Shown here piece by piece: positions 44,559-57,922 of a stretch of 64,000 bases of DNA (the first letter of the stretch is position 1; every line of letters starts with the position of its first letter). The notes beneath the pieces were generated by a model. That model did no database searches. It was not told the DNA's origin and saw only the letters and a list, made by a program, of their open reading frames with translations. This stretch comes from Betaproteobacteria bacterium (GTDB lineage: Bacteria > Pseudomonadota > Gammaproteobacteria > Burkholderiales > Casimicrobiaceae), in the NCBI GenBank assembly GCA_016861105.1, contig BOKS01000003.1, positions 1 through 64,000 of the forward strand, read 5' to 3'. The position numbers and the translations under genes were made by a program.

Positions 44559-45560
44559 CTACCTGCGCGGCGCATGGACGACGCGCCAGTCGTGCTTCAT
44601 GCTGACCACGAGCCAGCCGCGCCTTTCCGCCTCGTCGAGGCCGCGTGCTAGCCGGCCGACGTGGGCGTCGCGGTCGTACGCGAACTCCCGCGCGGCGTCG
44701 TCGTGGTGGACGATCGCGCCCAGCCGCAGCCCGGGTCCGGACGTGACGTACTCGAGCATCTCGAAGTCGCCGTCGGAGTTGCCGAATGCCGCGATCGGCG
44801 TGCGCCCGATGAACTTGTGGATGCCCACCGGCTTGCCCGCCTTGTCGTCGATGAAGTCGATTTCCGGCAGGCGCACGATGACCGGCTTGCCGTCGCGGAC
44901 CTCGTACTTCGTCCTGACGCTCGACCCGATGACCTGCTCCGGCGGGACGCCGTAGAGCTGCTGCGAGAGAACGCGCAGGAGCTCCACGCCTCCGCCCGAA
45001 ACGATGTACGTCTTGAAGCCGTTGGCGCGGAGGTGGTCGAGCAGCTCGCGCATCGGCGCGTAGCTGAGCTCGACGTAGCGACGCCCAAGCGTCGGGTGCC
45101 GCGCCGTCTTCGCCCAGTCGCGCACGATCGCCGCGAATTCGTCGGCCGTGTTGCCGGCGTGGGTCGCCAGCACCAGCTCCACCAGCCCCTTCTCGCCCGA
45201 GGCCGCGAGCGCCTTCGCGTCGCCTTCGAGCGCCGCCTTGAACGGCTGCAGCGTCGTCCACTCCGGGTGCGACGGCGCAAGCGCCTTCACCCGATCCAGC
45301 GCGAAGGCGAGCTGCACGTACATCGGCTGCTCGCCCCACAGCGTGCCGTCGTTGTCGAACACCGCGATGCGCTCGGCCGGCGGGACGTAGTCCTTGCTGC
45401 GCTTGTCCGTGACGGCCTTGACGAAGCCGACGATGCGCGCCTTGGCCGGCCCGGCGTTCCACGAGGGCAACGGGTCGGCCGCGCACGCGGGGGCGGCGCC
45501 GGCGATGGCGAGCCAGGCGATGAGGATCGGAAGGAACGAGCGCGTCGTCGTGCAGGTCAT
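44559..45560 (-). CDS. Exported HAD-family phosphatase-like hydrolase
   Basis: 333 residues with a signal peptide (1-27, cleaved near ACAAD). HAD motif I is FDNDGTLW (nucleophile Asp69, acid Asp71), motif II is in YIVSGGG, the Lys is around TKYEVRDGKP, and motif IV is GNSDGDFEML, so all four motifs are present. The large insertion between motifs I and II makes a cap domain. Export of a HAD hydrolase indicates a periplasmic phosphomonoesterase role. It lies 94 bases after the sulfatase on the same strand. Confidence 0.88.
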   Translation of the reverse strand: MTCTTTRSFLPILIAWLAIAGAAPACAADPLPSWNAGPAKARIVGFVKAVTDKRSKDYVPPAERIAVFDNDGTLWGEQPMYVQLAFALDRVKALAPSHPEWTTLQPFKAALEGDAKALAASGEKGLVELVLATHAGNTADEFAAIVRDWAKTARHPTLGRRYVELSYAPMRELLDHLRANGFKTYIVSGGGVELLRVLSQQLYGVPPEQVIGSSVRTKYEVRDGKPVIVRLPEIDFIDDKAGKPVGIHKFIGRTPIAAFGNSDGDFEMLEYVTSGPGLRLGAIVHHDDAAREFAYDRDAHVGRLARGLDEAERRGWLVVSMKHDWRVVHAPRR

Positions 45561-45654
45561 GGGAGCGTGGATCCCGGGCGGAAGAGCGCCAAGCCGCTCC
45601 GTCGAACGGCGCAGCCCCGTGGCCGGCGCCGGGCACCACGTCCGGCGCGGCGGA

Positions 45655-47202
45655 TCACTGCTGGACGCGCGTCACCGCTTCCATCACCCGGTCGAGGTTG
45701 AAGCTGCCCGGCTTCTGGCGCGGCGGGAACTCGCGGAAGCTCTGCAGCCACTGCCCGACGTAGGCCCCGGCCGGCGCGATCGCGAACATGCGGTCCATGT
45801 ACCAGCGCTGGTAGCCCATCGCGTTCTCCTCCTCCGCGCGCTCGAACGGGTCCATGCGCAGGTTGGTGAGCAGCGGCGCGCGCAGCGGGACGAACGGTTC
45901 CTGCCACACGCGCAGCCCCTTCGCCTTCTGCTCGAGGAACGTCACCTTCCAGTTGTCGTAGCGCAGCGCGGCGACGCTGCCGTCGTCGGTCCAGTAGATG
46001 AACTCGCGGCGCGGCCACTCCTTCGTCTCGCCGCGCAGCGCCGGGCCGAGGTCGTACCCGTCGAGGTGCACCTTGTAGGTCGTGCCGCCGATGCTGCGGC
46101 CCTTCAGCAGGTCCTGCTTGGCGGTCCTGTCGCCGGCTGCGGCGAGCAGCGTGGGCAGCATGTCCTCGTGCGCGCCGATGTCGTTGACCACCGTGCCGGG
46201 CTTGATCACGCCGGGCCAGCGGATCATCGCCGGCACCCGGTATCCGCCCTCCCAGTTGGTGTTCTTCTCGCCGCGGAACATCGTCGTGCCGCCGTCCGGC
46301 CAGGTGAAGGTCTCCGCGCCGTTGTCCGTCGAGTACATGACGACCGTGTTCTGGTCGAGTCCCAGCTCCTTCAGCTTCGCCAGCACCTGCCCGACGTGCC
46401 CGTCGTGCTCGACCATGCCATCCGCGTAGATGCCGAGCCCGGTCTTACCTTCGGAGGCCGGCTTGAGGTGGGTGAAGACGTGCATGCGGGTGGAGTTCCA
46501 CCACATGAAGAACGGCTTGTTCGCGGCCTTGGCGCGCTGCATGAAGTCGAGCGCCTTGGCCGTGACCTCGTCGTCGATCGTCTCCATGCGCTTGCGCGTC
46601 AGCGGCCCGGTGTCGGTGATCCTGCCGTCGGCGAAGCTGTGGATCACGCCGCGCGGGCCGAACTTCTTCTTGAACTCGGGATTCTTCGGATAGTCCGGGT
46701 TCTCCGGCTCCTCCTCGGCGTTGAGGTGGTACAGGTTGCCGAAGAACTCGTCGAAGCCGTGGACCGTCGGCAGCATCTCGTCGCGGTCGCCGAGGTGGTT
46801 CTTGCCGAACTGCCCGGTCATGTAGCCCTGCGCGCGCAGCAGCGTCGCGATCGTCGGGTCCTCCTTCCTCATGCCCTCCGGCGTGCCGGGCAGGCCCACC
46901 TTGGTGAGCCCCGTGCGGATCGGCGACTGGCCGGTGACGAAGGCGGCGCGGCCGGCCGTGCAGCTTTGCTGTCCATACCAGTCGGTGAACAGCGCGCCCT
47001 CGTTGGCGATGCTGTCGATGTTCGGCGTCCTGTACCCCATCATGCCGCGGTTGTACGCGCTGATGTTGAACTGGCCGATGTCGTCGCCCCAGATCACGAG
47101 GATGTTCGGCTTGGATTGCGCCAGCGCCGACCCGGCGATCCCCAGCGCGACAGCAGCCGTGGCGAAGCTGCGGGCCAGCGCGCGGATATGGACTCGAATC
47201 AT
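45655..47202 (-). CDS. Exported type I sulfatase, C-x-A-x-R type
   Basis: 515 residues from ATG 47202, which begins a signal peptide (about 8-28, cleaved at ALAQ). The sulfatase core has Asp40-Asp41 in IWGDDIGQFN, the formylglycine motif SCTAGRAAFVTGQ (Cys81), FGKNHLGD and STDNGAETFTWPDGG. It differs strongly from the sulfatase at 31231 (782 residues, CSPTR). First gene of a minus-strand unit with HAD, DUF3300 and DUF2950, divergent from lysR. Substrate unknown. Confidence 0.9.
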   Translation of the reverse strand: MIRVHIRALARSFATAAVALGIAGSALAQSKPNILVIWGDDIGQFNISAYNRGMMGYRTPNIDSIANEGALFTDWYGQQSCTAGRAAFVTGQSPIRTGLTKVGLPGTPEGMRKEDPTIATLLRAQGYMTGQFGKNHLGDRDEMLPTVHGFDEFFGNLYHLNAEEEPENPDYPKNPEFKKKFGPRGVIHSFADGRITDTGPLTRKRMETIDDEVTAKALDFMQRAKAANKPFFMWWNSTRMHVFTHLKPASEGKTGLGIYADGMVEHDGHVGQVLAKLKELGLDQNTVVMYSTDNGAETFTWPDGGTTMFRGEKNTNWEGGYRVPAMIRWPGVIKPGTVVNDIGAHEDMLPTLLAAAGDRTAKQDLLKGRSIGGTTYKVHLDGYDLGPALRGETKEWPRREFIYWTDDGSVAALRYDNWKVTFLEQKAKGLRVWQEPFVPLRAPLLTNLRMDPFERAEEENAMGYQRWYMDRMFAIAPAGAYVGQWLQSFREFPPRQKPGSFNLDRVMEAVTRVQQ

Positions 47203-47326
47203 TCCCTTGATCTCCCTCGATGAGCATGCACGGGGCGCGCTCGAGGCTCGCCCCGGCGCGCATTCTGGCGGCCGGCCCGCGTCCGCGTCCAGTTCGTTCC
47301 GATCATGCCTTTGATAACATCCGCGC

Positions 47327-48337
47327 ATGGACTTCGACCTGCGGCTGCTGCGGCACGCGCGAGCGCTCGCGGAGGAGGGCAGCTTCGCCCGCGCCGCCCG
47401 CACGCTTCATCTCACGCAGCCGGCCCTGTCGCGCAGCATCCAGGAGCTCGAGCGGCGGACCGGCATGAAGCTGTTCGACCGGTTGCAGGCGGGCGTGGAG
47501 CCCACCGACCTCGGCCGTGGCTTCCTCGAGCAGGCCCGCGAGCTGCTCGCGCACGCGGAGGCGCTGGACCGCGAGGTCGCGACGATGCGGGGCACCGGCA
47601 GCGGCCGCCTCGTCGTCGGCTCGGGGACCTTTCCGTCGTCGATCTTCATGGCGCCCGCCGTCGCGGCGTTCCTGCGCAAGCATCCCGCCGTGCGGCTCCG
47701 CCTGGTCAACGACAACTGGGCCGCGCTCGTCGCGTCCCTGCGCCGGCGCGAGCTCGACTTCGTCGTGGCGGCCCCGCCCGCCGCCGACGAGAGCGCCGAC
47801 CTCGACGCGCGGTTGCTGTCGCGCGTGCAGGGCCGCTTTCTCGTCCGCGCGGGGCATCCGCTGCTCCAGCGCAGCAGCGTGACGCTCACGGACGTCGCCA
47901 ACGCTGCGCTGCTGTCGACCAGCCGCATTCCGGCCGCCCTGGTGCAGCCGATCGTCGGCGCACGGACGGATCGCAACCCGGGCCGACCGGTGCCCGACGT
48001 CGCCAGCGAATCGCCGGAAATGATGCGGCAGATCGCGGCAGCCACCGACCACATCGTCCTGTCCAGCCTGTCGGCCAACGCCCCCGCCGTGGAGCGCGGG
48101 GAGCTCGTGCCCCTGCCGCTCGTCGACGCGCGGATCGGCATCGCGTTCGCGATCCTGAAGCTCAAGGCGCGGACGCTGTCGCCGCTCGCGGACGACCTGA
48201 TCCGCGAGGTGGTGGCCGCCGACGTCGCGGCGGCCGCGCTCGATCGGCGACTGGCCTCGCTCGTCGCGGACAGGGGTCGCGCCCCCACGGCGCCCTCGAA
48301 GCGGCGACGTCCCGCAACTTCGGCGGCGGCCGCATGA
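47327..48337 (+). CDS. LysR family transcriptional regulator
   Basis: 336 residues: N-terminal winged HTH (about 1-62: RHARALAEEGSFARAARTLHLTQPALSRSIQELERRTGMKLFDR) and a periplasmic-binding-protein-like effector domain (about 90-300). The divergent arrangement with the sulfatase at 47202 is typical of LysR control. A TTCGTT-16-TAACAT promoter-like pair lies just before ATG 47327. The effector is unknown. It forms the right border of the accessory block, 74 bases before moeB. Confidence 0.92.
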   Translation: MDFDLRLLRHARALAEEGSFARAARTLHLTQPALSRSIQELERRTGMKLFDRLQAGVEPTDLGRGFLEQARELLAHAEALDREVATMRGTGSGRLVVGSGTFPSSIFMAPAVAAFLRKHPAVRLRLVNDNWAALVASLRRRELDFVVAAPPAADESADLDARLLSRVQGRFLVRAGHPLLQRSSVTLTDVANAALLSTSRIPAALVQPIVGARTDRNPGRPVPDVASESPEMMRQIAAATDHIVLSSLSANAPAVERGELVPLPLVDARIGIAFAILKLKARTLSPLADDLIREVVAADVAAAALDRRLASLVADRGRAPTAPSKRRRPATSAAAA

Positions 48338-48410
48338 CGACGTCCAGCTAGCCTGGAGGGCCGGTCGGCGCGGCTTCCGGCGACCGTTCTGCCCAGCGAT
48401 CCCGCACCCG

Positions 48411-49175
48411 ATGGACGACCGGCAGCTCCTCCGCTACAGCCGCCACCTGCTGCTCGACGAGCTGGGCCCCGATGCGCAGGCGCGCTTCGCGAGCGCGCAC
48501 GCGCTGATCGTGGGCGCGGGCGGGCTCGGCAACCCTGCCGCGCAGTTCCTCGCCAGCGCGGGCGTCGGGACGATCACGCTGGTCGACGCCGACGAGGTCG
48601 ACCTCACGAACCTGCAGCGGCAGATCCTGTTCGCGATGGCCGACGTCGGCGCGCCGAAGGTCGACGCGGCCGCGCGGCGCATGGGTGCGGTCAACCCCGA
48701 GGTGCGCATCGTGCCGCTGCGCGAGCGCGTCGGCGAGCCGCGACTGCGCGAGCTGGCCGCCGCCGCCGACGTCGTCCTCGACTGCACCGACAACTTCGCG
48801 ACGCGCCACGCGATCAACCGCGCGTGCGTGCAGGCGCGCCGGCCGCTGGTCTCGGGGGCGGCGATCCGCTTCGACGGCCAGCTCGCGGTGTTCGACACGC
48901 GCGAACCGTCGGCACCGTGCTACCACTGCCTGTTCGGCGAAGGCGACGACCTCGAGGAGACGCGCTGCGCGACGATGGGCGTGTTCGCGCCGCTGGTGGG
49001 CATCGTCGGCGCGGTGCAGGCGGCCGAGGCGCTGAAGCTCGTCGCCGGCGTCGGCCGTTCGCTCGCGGGTCGCCTGCTGCTGCTCGACGCGCTGGCGATG
49101 GAGTGGCGCGAGCTGCGCGTGCCGCGCGATCCCGCGTGCCCCGTCTGCGCGCAGCGCCCGGGGGAGGGCCCGTGA
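48411..49175 (+). CDS. moeB: ThiF/MoeB/HesA family adenylyltransferase
   Basis: Adenylates the C-terminal Gly of MoaD or ThiS for sulfur transfer. 254 residues: RYSRHLLLDELG, the nucleotide loop GAGGLGNPAAQ (35-45), VDLTNLQRQILF, DCTDNFATRHAINRAC and the zinc cysteines Cys170/Cys173 (CYHC) and Cys243/Cys246 (CPVC). The MoeB versus ThiF choice cannot be made from sequence alone; the usual annotation at this location is MoeB. The next gene begins at an overlapping GTGA. Confidence 0.88.
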   Translation: MDDRQLLRYSRHLLLDELGPDAQARFASAHALIVGAGGLGNPAAQFLASAGVGTITLVDADEVDLTNLQRQILFAMADVGAPKVDAAARRMGAVNPEVRIVPLRERVGEPRLRELAAAADVVLDCTDNFATRHAINRACVQARRPLVSGAAIRFDGQLAVFDTREPSAPCYHCLFGEGDDLEETRCATMGVFAPLVGIVGAVQAAEALKLVAGVGRSLAGRLLLLDALAMEWRELRVPRDPACPVCAQRPGEGP

Positions 49176-49630
49176 AGGCGCTGCGCGCCGCCGCCGCGCG
49201 CTGGCCCGCACTGCTCGCGCTCGTCGCTTTCGTCGCGCTCGTCGCGCAAGCGCAGCCGGCGCCCGAGCCCGGGCTGCCCGCGAGCGACTGGACCGAGATC
49301 CGACGCGTGGTCGGCGCGCAGCGCGCAGCGCTCGTCGACGGAAACGCGGCGGCGGCCTACGCGTTCGCCGCCCCCGGCATCCGCGCGCGCTTCCCGACCC
49401 CCGCGGCGTTCATGGCCATGGTGCGCGAAAGCTACACGGCGCTCGTCGACGCGCGGTATGCCGAGCTGCTGGACGGCGCCGTGATCGGCGGCGACGTGAT
49501 CCAGCCGCTGCGGCTGGTGATGCCCGACGGGACCGTGTTCGTGGCGCTCTACACGATGCAGCGCCAGCGCGACGGCGCGTGGCGCATCGCCGGCTGCCTG
49601 GTCGCCCCCTCGACCGTCCGGTCGGCGTGA
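49172..49630 (+). CDS. Exported DUF4864-like protein
   Basis: 152 residues; signal peptide (about 1-28, ending AQAQP) then a compact alpha+beta domain with DWTEIRRVVGAQRAALVDGNAAAAYAFAAPGIRARFPTPAAFMAMVRESYTALV and a C-terminal WRIAGCLVAPS, matching DUF4864 (NTF2/SnoaL-like fold in my reading). Translationally coupled to moeB by GTGA. Function unknown. Confidence 0.75.
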   Translation: MKALRAAAARWPALLALVAFVALVAQAQPAPEPGLPASDWTEIRRVVGAQRAALVDGNAAAAYAFAAPGIRARFPTPAAFMAMVRESYTALVDARYAELLDGAVIGGDVIQPLRLVMPDGTVFVALYTMQRQRDGAWRIAGCLVAPSTVRSA

Positions 49631-49649
49631 ACGAGCGCAAGCCGCTGCG

Positions 49650-50618
49650 TCAGCGCAGCGCGTCGGCGAGCGCCGCGCACGCCGCGGCTTCGCCCGAGCG
49701 CGCCTTCTCGGTGACGAAGCGCTCGGCGGCGCCGGCGGCGCGGGCCTGCGCGGTGGCGCCGCCCGCGGCGAGCGTCGCGAGCGCGGCCTGCGCCTCGCGG
49801 CAGCGCTCCTGCGCGGCGACGATGTCGCGGGCCGCCGCCTGCGCGACCGCGCGTCCCGAATCGGTCGCGGCGACCGCCTGCGCGACCTGCGCGCCCGCGC
49901 GCCGGTCGACGAGGAGCGGCGCCCGCTCCGCCATCAGCCCGCCGAGGCGCAGGCACGCCGCGGCGATCCGCGGGTCGGCGCCGCGCGTCGTCGGCGCGCA
50001 CACCGCCTCCAGCGCCGACAGCGTGCCGTTGCCGGCGGGCACCGCCATCGCGTAGAGCGCCGCGGCGGTGCGCTCGGCGGGACCGGCCACGCCGGAGAGC
50101 ACCGACCACCAGACCGCGCCGGCGCGCTGCGCGTAGTCGTCGAAGCGCGGCGAGCGCGCGGCGCGCTCGAGGTTGTCGACGAGCGCGGACGTCGCGTTGC
50201 GCCGGCGCGCGCGTTCCGCCTGCAGCAGCCACGGCACGGCGTTGTCGGCATCGCGCGAGGTGAAGTAGCCGACCGCGTCGCGCTCCGCGCACTCGGGCGG
50301 CGCGGGCGAGGCGGGCCGCATGCACGTGTCGGCGAGGATCGCCATGTACAGGGGTTCCTTCGGCGCGCGCGCCAGCGCGGCCGCGTAGTCGCGCGCCTGC
50401 CCGCCGAGGTCGAAGCCGGACAGGCGGCCGGACACGTAGCGGCTGGCCGCGTCGTCGGCGCCGACCACCTTCTGCGCGACCGCCTCCTCGAGCCGCGCGA
50501 AGGCGCCTGCGAACGGCGAGGCCTGCGGTGGATCGTCGCCCGCGCGCGCCTGGGCGAGCGCGGGAAGCGGCGCAGCCAGCAGCGATGCGGTCAGCAGGAA
50601 CGTGCGGAGGAACGGCAT
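49650..50618 (-). CDS. Exported helical protein of unknown function
   Basis: 322 residues with a signal peptide (1-23, ALAQ). The remainder is Ala-rich and helical; Cys pairs occur in DTCMRPASPAPPEC and ERCREAQ/AAACAAL. Weak resemblance to Sel1/TPR-like helical proteins, not enough to name. Convergent with the DUF4864 gene. It precedes slmA in the opposite reading order, about 100 bases away. Confidence 0.65.
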   Translation of the reverse strand: MPFLRTFLLTASLLAAPLPALAQARAGDDPPQASPFAGAFARLEEAVAQKVVGADDAASRYVSGRLSGFDLGGQARDYAAALARAPKEPLYMAILADTCMRPASPAPPECAERDAVGYFTSRDADNAVPWLLQAERARRRNATSALVDNLERAARSPRFDDYAQRAGAVWWSVLSGVAGPAERTAAALYAMAVPAGNGTLSALEAVCAPTTRGADPRIAAACLRLGGLMAERAPLLVDRRAGAQVAQAVAATDSGRAVAQAAARDIVAAQERCREAQAALATLAAGGATAQARAAGAAERFVTEKARSGEAAACAALADALR

Positions 50619-50717
50619 GCGGGATCGGGGCGCACGCGAAGCGTGCGGCCGGGGGGTCGATCGCGCTATGGTACCGCGCCACGCGCGGCGCCCGTCGGCC
50701 GCGCGCCGCGCCGCCGA

Positions 50718-51287
50718 TCAGGCGAAGAGGAACTTACGCGCGAGCTCCCAGCCGTCCTGCGGCAGCCGCTTGAAGCCGGACTTCGCGAACAGCTGCCAGC
50801 GCCCCATGACGAACGCGAACAGCACGGCGGCGTCGGCGTTCGCGTCGCCGTGCCAGCCGTTGGCCATCTGCGCGACGCGGATCGACTGGCGCAGGCTCGC
50901 CTCCAGCTTCTCGTAGAGCTGGTTCATCCGCGCCTGCAGCCGCTCGTCCTCGTTCACCAGCGCGTCGCCGATCAGCACGCGGGTCATGCCGGGATTGCGC
51001 TCGGCGAAGCCCAGCAGCATCGCGACGATCTGCTCGGCCTGCGCGGCGCCGTCCGCCGTGTCGGCCTGGATCTTGTTGACCAGCGAGAAGACCGTGTTCT
51101 CGATGAACTCGATCAGGCCCTCGAACATCTGGGCCTTGCTCGCGAAGTGGCGGTAGAGCGCCGCCTCGGAGACGTCGAGGCGCGCGGCCAGCGCCGCGGT
51201 CGTGATCTTCTCGCCGCGCGGGTTCTCGAGCATCGACGCGAGCGTCTGCAGGATCTGCACCCGCCGCTCGCCTGGCCTCGCCCCCAT
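50718..51287 (-). CDS. slmA: TetR-like nucleoid occlusion factor SlmA
   Basis: A 189-residue TetR-fold protein: N-terminal HTH RRVQILQTLASMLENPRGEKITTAALAARLDVSEAALYRHFASKAQMFEGLIEFIE and a C-terminal domain with GDALVNEDERLQARMNQLYEKLEASLRQ, both characteristic of SlmA, which blocks FtsZ ring assembly over the nucleoid. It follows argB by 36 bases, an arrangement known in betaproteobacteria; the pyrimidine 5'-nucleotidase often between them is absent. Confidence 0.92.
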   Translation of the reverse strand: MGARPGERRVQILQTLASMLENPRGEKITTAALAARLDVSEAALYRHFASKAQMFEGLIEFIENTVFSLVNKIQADTADGAAQAEQIVAMLLGFAERNPGMTRVLIGDALVNEDERLQARMNQLYEKLEASLRQSIRVAQMANGWHGDANADAAVLFAFVMGRWQLFAKSGFKRLPQDGWELARKFLFA

Positions 51288-51323
51288 CGCGGCGTCCCCC
51301 TCGCCCCCACGGCCCCGGCGGCG

Positions 51324-53478
<2,155 letters not shown>

Positions 53479-53482
<4 letters not shown>

Positions 53483-54846
53483 CGATGCGGCTGGCGATCA
53501 TCCGGCAGCGCTACACGCCGTTCGGCGGCGCCGAGCGCTTCGTCGAGAACGCGCTCGAGGCGCTGCTGGAGCGCAACGTCGCGATCACGCTGTACACCCG
53601 CGAGTGGCCGCGGACGCGGCTGCAGCTGATCGAGCCGCACATCGTCGACCCGTTCTACGTCGGGCGCCTGTGGCGCGACCTCGGCTTCGCGCGCGCGGTC
53701 ACGCGCGAGGTCGGCCGCGCGCGGTTCGACCTCGTGCAGTCGCACGAGCGCGTCCTCTGCTGCGACGTCTACCGCGCCGGCGACGGCGTGCACGCCGTCT
53801 GGCTGGAGGAGCGGCTGCGCGGCGCGCCGGCGTGGAAGCGCGCCGCCGTCCACGCGAATCCGTGGCACCGGCACGTGCTGGCCACCGAGCGCGCGCTCTT
53901 CGCGAGCCCGTGGCTGCAGGCGGTGATCTGCAACTCGCGCATGGTGCGCGACGAGATCCGCGAGCGCTTCGGCGTCCCCGAGGCGAAGCTGCGCGTCGTC
54001 TACAACGCCGTCGACGCCGAGGCGTTCAGCCCGGCGCTGCGGGAGGAACGCGCCGCGGTGCGCGAGCACCACGGCATCGCGGCCGACGCGACGGTGTTCC
54101 TGCTCGTCGGCTCGGGGTACGAGCGCAAGGGCGTGGCCACGGCCGTCGAGGCCGTCGCCGCGCTGCCGCCGCCGGCGCACCTGCTCGTCGTGGGCCGCGA
54201 GCGCAACGTCGAGCGCTACCGCCGCGCCGCGGCCCGGCTCGGCGCCGCGGCGCGGGTCACGTTCGCCGGCCCGCAGACGGATCCGAAGCCGTACTTCGGC
54301 GCGGCCGACGCGTTCGTGCTGCCGTCGGTCTACGACCCCTTCCCCAACGCCGCGCTGGAGGCGATGGCGTGCGGCCTTCCGGTCGTGACGAGCACGAAGT
54401 CGGGCGCGGCCGAACTGGTCGTGCCGCACGATGCGGGCTTCGTCTGCGCCGCCGGCGACGCGGCGGCGCTGGGCGACGCGATGCGCCGGCTGCTCGACCC
54501 CGCGGCGCGCGAGCGCCTGGGCGGCAACGCGCGCGCCGCCGTGCTGCCGATGACGCCGGCGGCGATGACGCTCGAGATGGTGCTGCTCTACAAGGAGCTG
54601 CTCGAGTCCAGCGCGCGCCTGCAGCGCCTGGACAGCGAGCGCAAGCGGGCGGCGCGCCGCCAGGCGTGGACGGAGCAGGCGGGCGCCGCGGCGGGCGGCG
54701 CAGCCGCGACGGAGGCCGCCGGCCGGGCCGACGACCCGCCGGCGCCGCACGCCGCCGGCGCCGCCCCCGCCGTCCCCGGCGACGACGGCCCCTCCGACGC
54801 TGTCGCATCCAAAGGCGCGGAAGCGTCCCGCCCGCCGCCCGCGTAA
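53479..54846 (+). CDS. GT4 family glycosyltransferase (RfaG/WaaG-like) with disordered tail
   Basis: 455 residues. N-terminal RQRYTPFGGAERFVENALEAL and the C-terminal GT-B donor site (SGYERKGVATAVEAVAAL, FAGPQTDPKPYFGAADAFVLPSVYDPFPNAALEAMACGLPVVTS, E of the EX7E pattern in PNAALEAMACG) fit GT4 enzymes of the WaaG kind, which add glucose to the LPS heptose. From about residue 385 the protein is low-complexity Ala/Pro/Gly, an unusual addition. Coupled to the GT9 gene by ATGA. Confidence 0.85.
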
Positions 54847-54868
54847 CGGCCCGCCGCGGCCCATCGTT

Positions 54869-54874
54869 TATACT
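54869..54874 (+). promoter_or_regulatory. -10 box of the msbA promoter
   Basis: TATACT in CGTTTATACTGG, 79 bases before the msbA ATG in the 106-base gap after the GT4 gene. It gives msbA its own promoter. Confidence 0.5.
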
Positions 54875-54952
54875 GGCGCCGCCCGCACGACGCACGTCGC
54901 GGCCCCACGCGACCGAGGCGTCGACGCCGGCGCCTGCGTCCGACCGCCCACG

Positions 54953-56706
<1,754 letters not shown>

Positions 56707-56710
<4 letters not shown>

Positions 56711-57906
56711 CGCCCGCCGCGGTGCGCGACGGCGCGCCCGCCGCGCGGCCGCCGCTGCGCGTGGCCCACACGGAGGCGTCGACGGGCTGGGGCGGGCAGG
56801 AGATCCGCATCCTGACCGAAGCCGCCGGGATGCGCGCCCGCGGCCACGACGTCGTGCTGCTCGCCGCCCGCGGCGCGCGCATCGTGGAGGAGGCGCCGCG
56901 CTTCGGCGTGCCGGTCGTGCCGCTGCCGATCGGGCGCAAGCGCCCCGCGGGGCTCGCGGCGATGGCGCGCGCCCTGCGCGCCGGGCGCTACGACGTCGTC
57001 AACACGCACAGCTCGACCGACAGCTGGCTGGCGGCGCTGGCGTGCGCGTGGCTGCGCGCGCGCGGGCTTCCGGCGCCGGCGCTGGTGCGCACGCGGCACG
57101 TCTCGGTCCCCGTGCCGCGCGACGCGGCCACGCGCTGGCTGTACCGGCGCGCGACGGTGCGGACGGTGACCACCGGAGAGGCGCTGCGCGAGCGGCTCGT
57201 GCGCGAGAACGGTCTCGACCCGGCGCGCGTCGAGTCGGTCCCCACCGGCATCGACGCGGGGCGCTACGGCCAGCTCGCGCGTGACGAGGCGCGGCGCGCG
57301 CTCGGCCTGCCCGACGGCGCGCCGCTGGTGGGCATCGTGGCCACGCTGCGCAGCTGGAAGGGCCACCGCCACCTGGTCGAGGCGCTCGGGCGCATGCGCC
57401 GCGCGGACGCGCGGCTCGTCATCGTGGGCGACGGCCCGCAGCGCGACGCGCTCGAGGCACAGGTCGCGGCGCTGCGCCTCGGCGCGCGCGTCACGTTCGC
57501 CGGCCAGCAGCGCGACGTCGCGCCGTGGCTCGCCGCGCTCGACGTCGTCGCGCTGCCGTCGTACGCCAACGAGGGGGTCCCGCAGGCGCTGCTGCAGGCG
57601 ATGTTCGCGCGCGTTCCCGTCGTCACCACCGACGCCGGGGCGATCCCCGAGATCGCGCGCGACGGCGACACGGCCAGCGTGGTGCCGCGCGAGGACTCGG
57701 CGGCGCTCGCCGCCGCGCTCGATGCGCTGCTCGACGACCCGGCGCGCGGCGCGGCGCAGGCGGCTCGCGCGCACGCCTTCGTCGCGCGGCGCTACGCGCT
57801 CGACGCGATGCTCGACCGGATGGAGGACGCATTCCGGCGCGCGATCGACGACGCGCGCGCGGGCGGGCGCACCGTCGCGCGCCGCGGCGCGTCCGCCCGC
57901 GGCTGA
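56707..57906 (+). CDS. GT4 family glycosyltransferase
   Basis: 399 residues with GT-B architecture: N-domain starting LRVAHTEASTGWGGQEIRILTEAAGM and C-domain VGIVATLRSWKGHRHLVEALGRM, LVIVGDGPQRDALEAQ, FAGQQRDVAPWLAALDVVALPSYANEGVPQALLQAMFARVPVVTTDAGAIPEI (EX7E-like). Fits LPS or capsule sugar transferases; sugar and acceptor unknown. Coupled to msbA by ATGA, a gene order also seen in other betaproteobacteria. Confidence 0.88.
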
Positions 57907-57922
57907 CACGAGCCCGGCGGGG

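Larger units (their letters stand above)
27310..48337. other. Accessory block of envelope genes between ctpA and moeB
   Basis: About 21 kb containing 18 genes for exported or membrane proteins of mostly unknown function and two regulators (AraC, LysR), placed between ctpA and moeB. No integrase, transposase, tRNA or flanking direct repeat was found, so the word 'island' rests on synteny and gene content only. Confidence 0.45.

Noticed and set aside
27264..48410. Phage or IS-mediated insertion boundaries of the accessory block
   Set aside because: No integrase, transposase, tRNA gene or matching direct repeats were seen at either end. The block is described on synteny alone.
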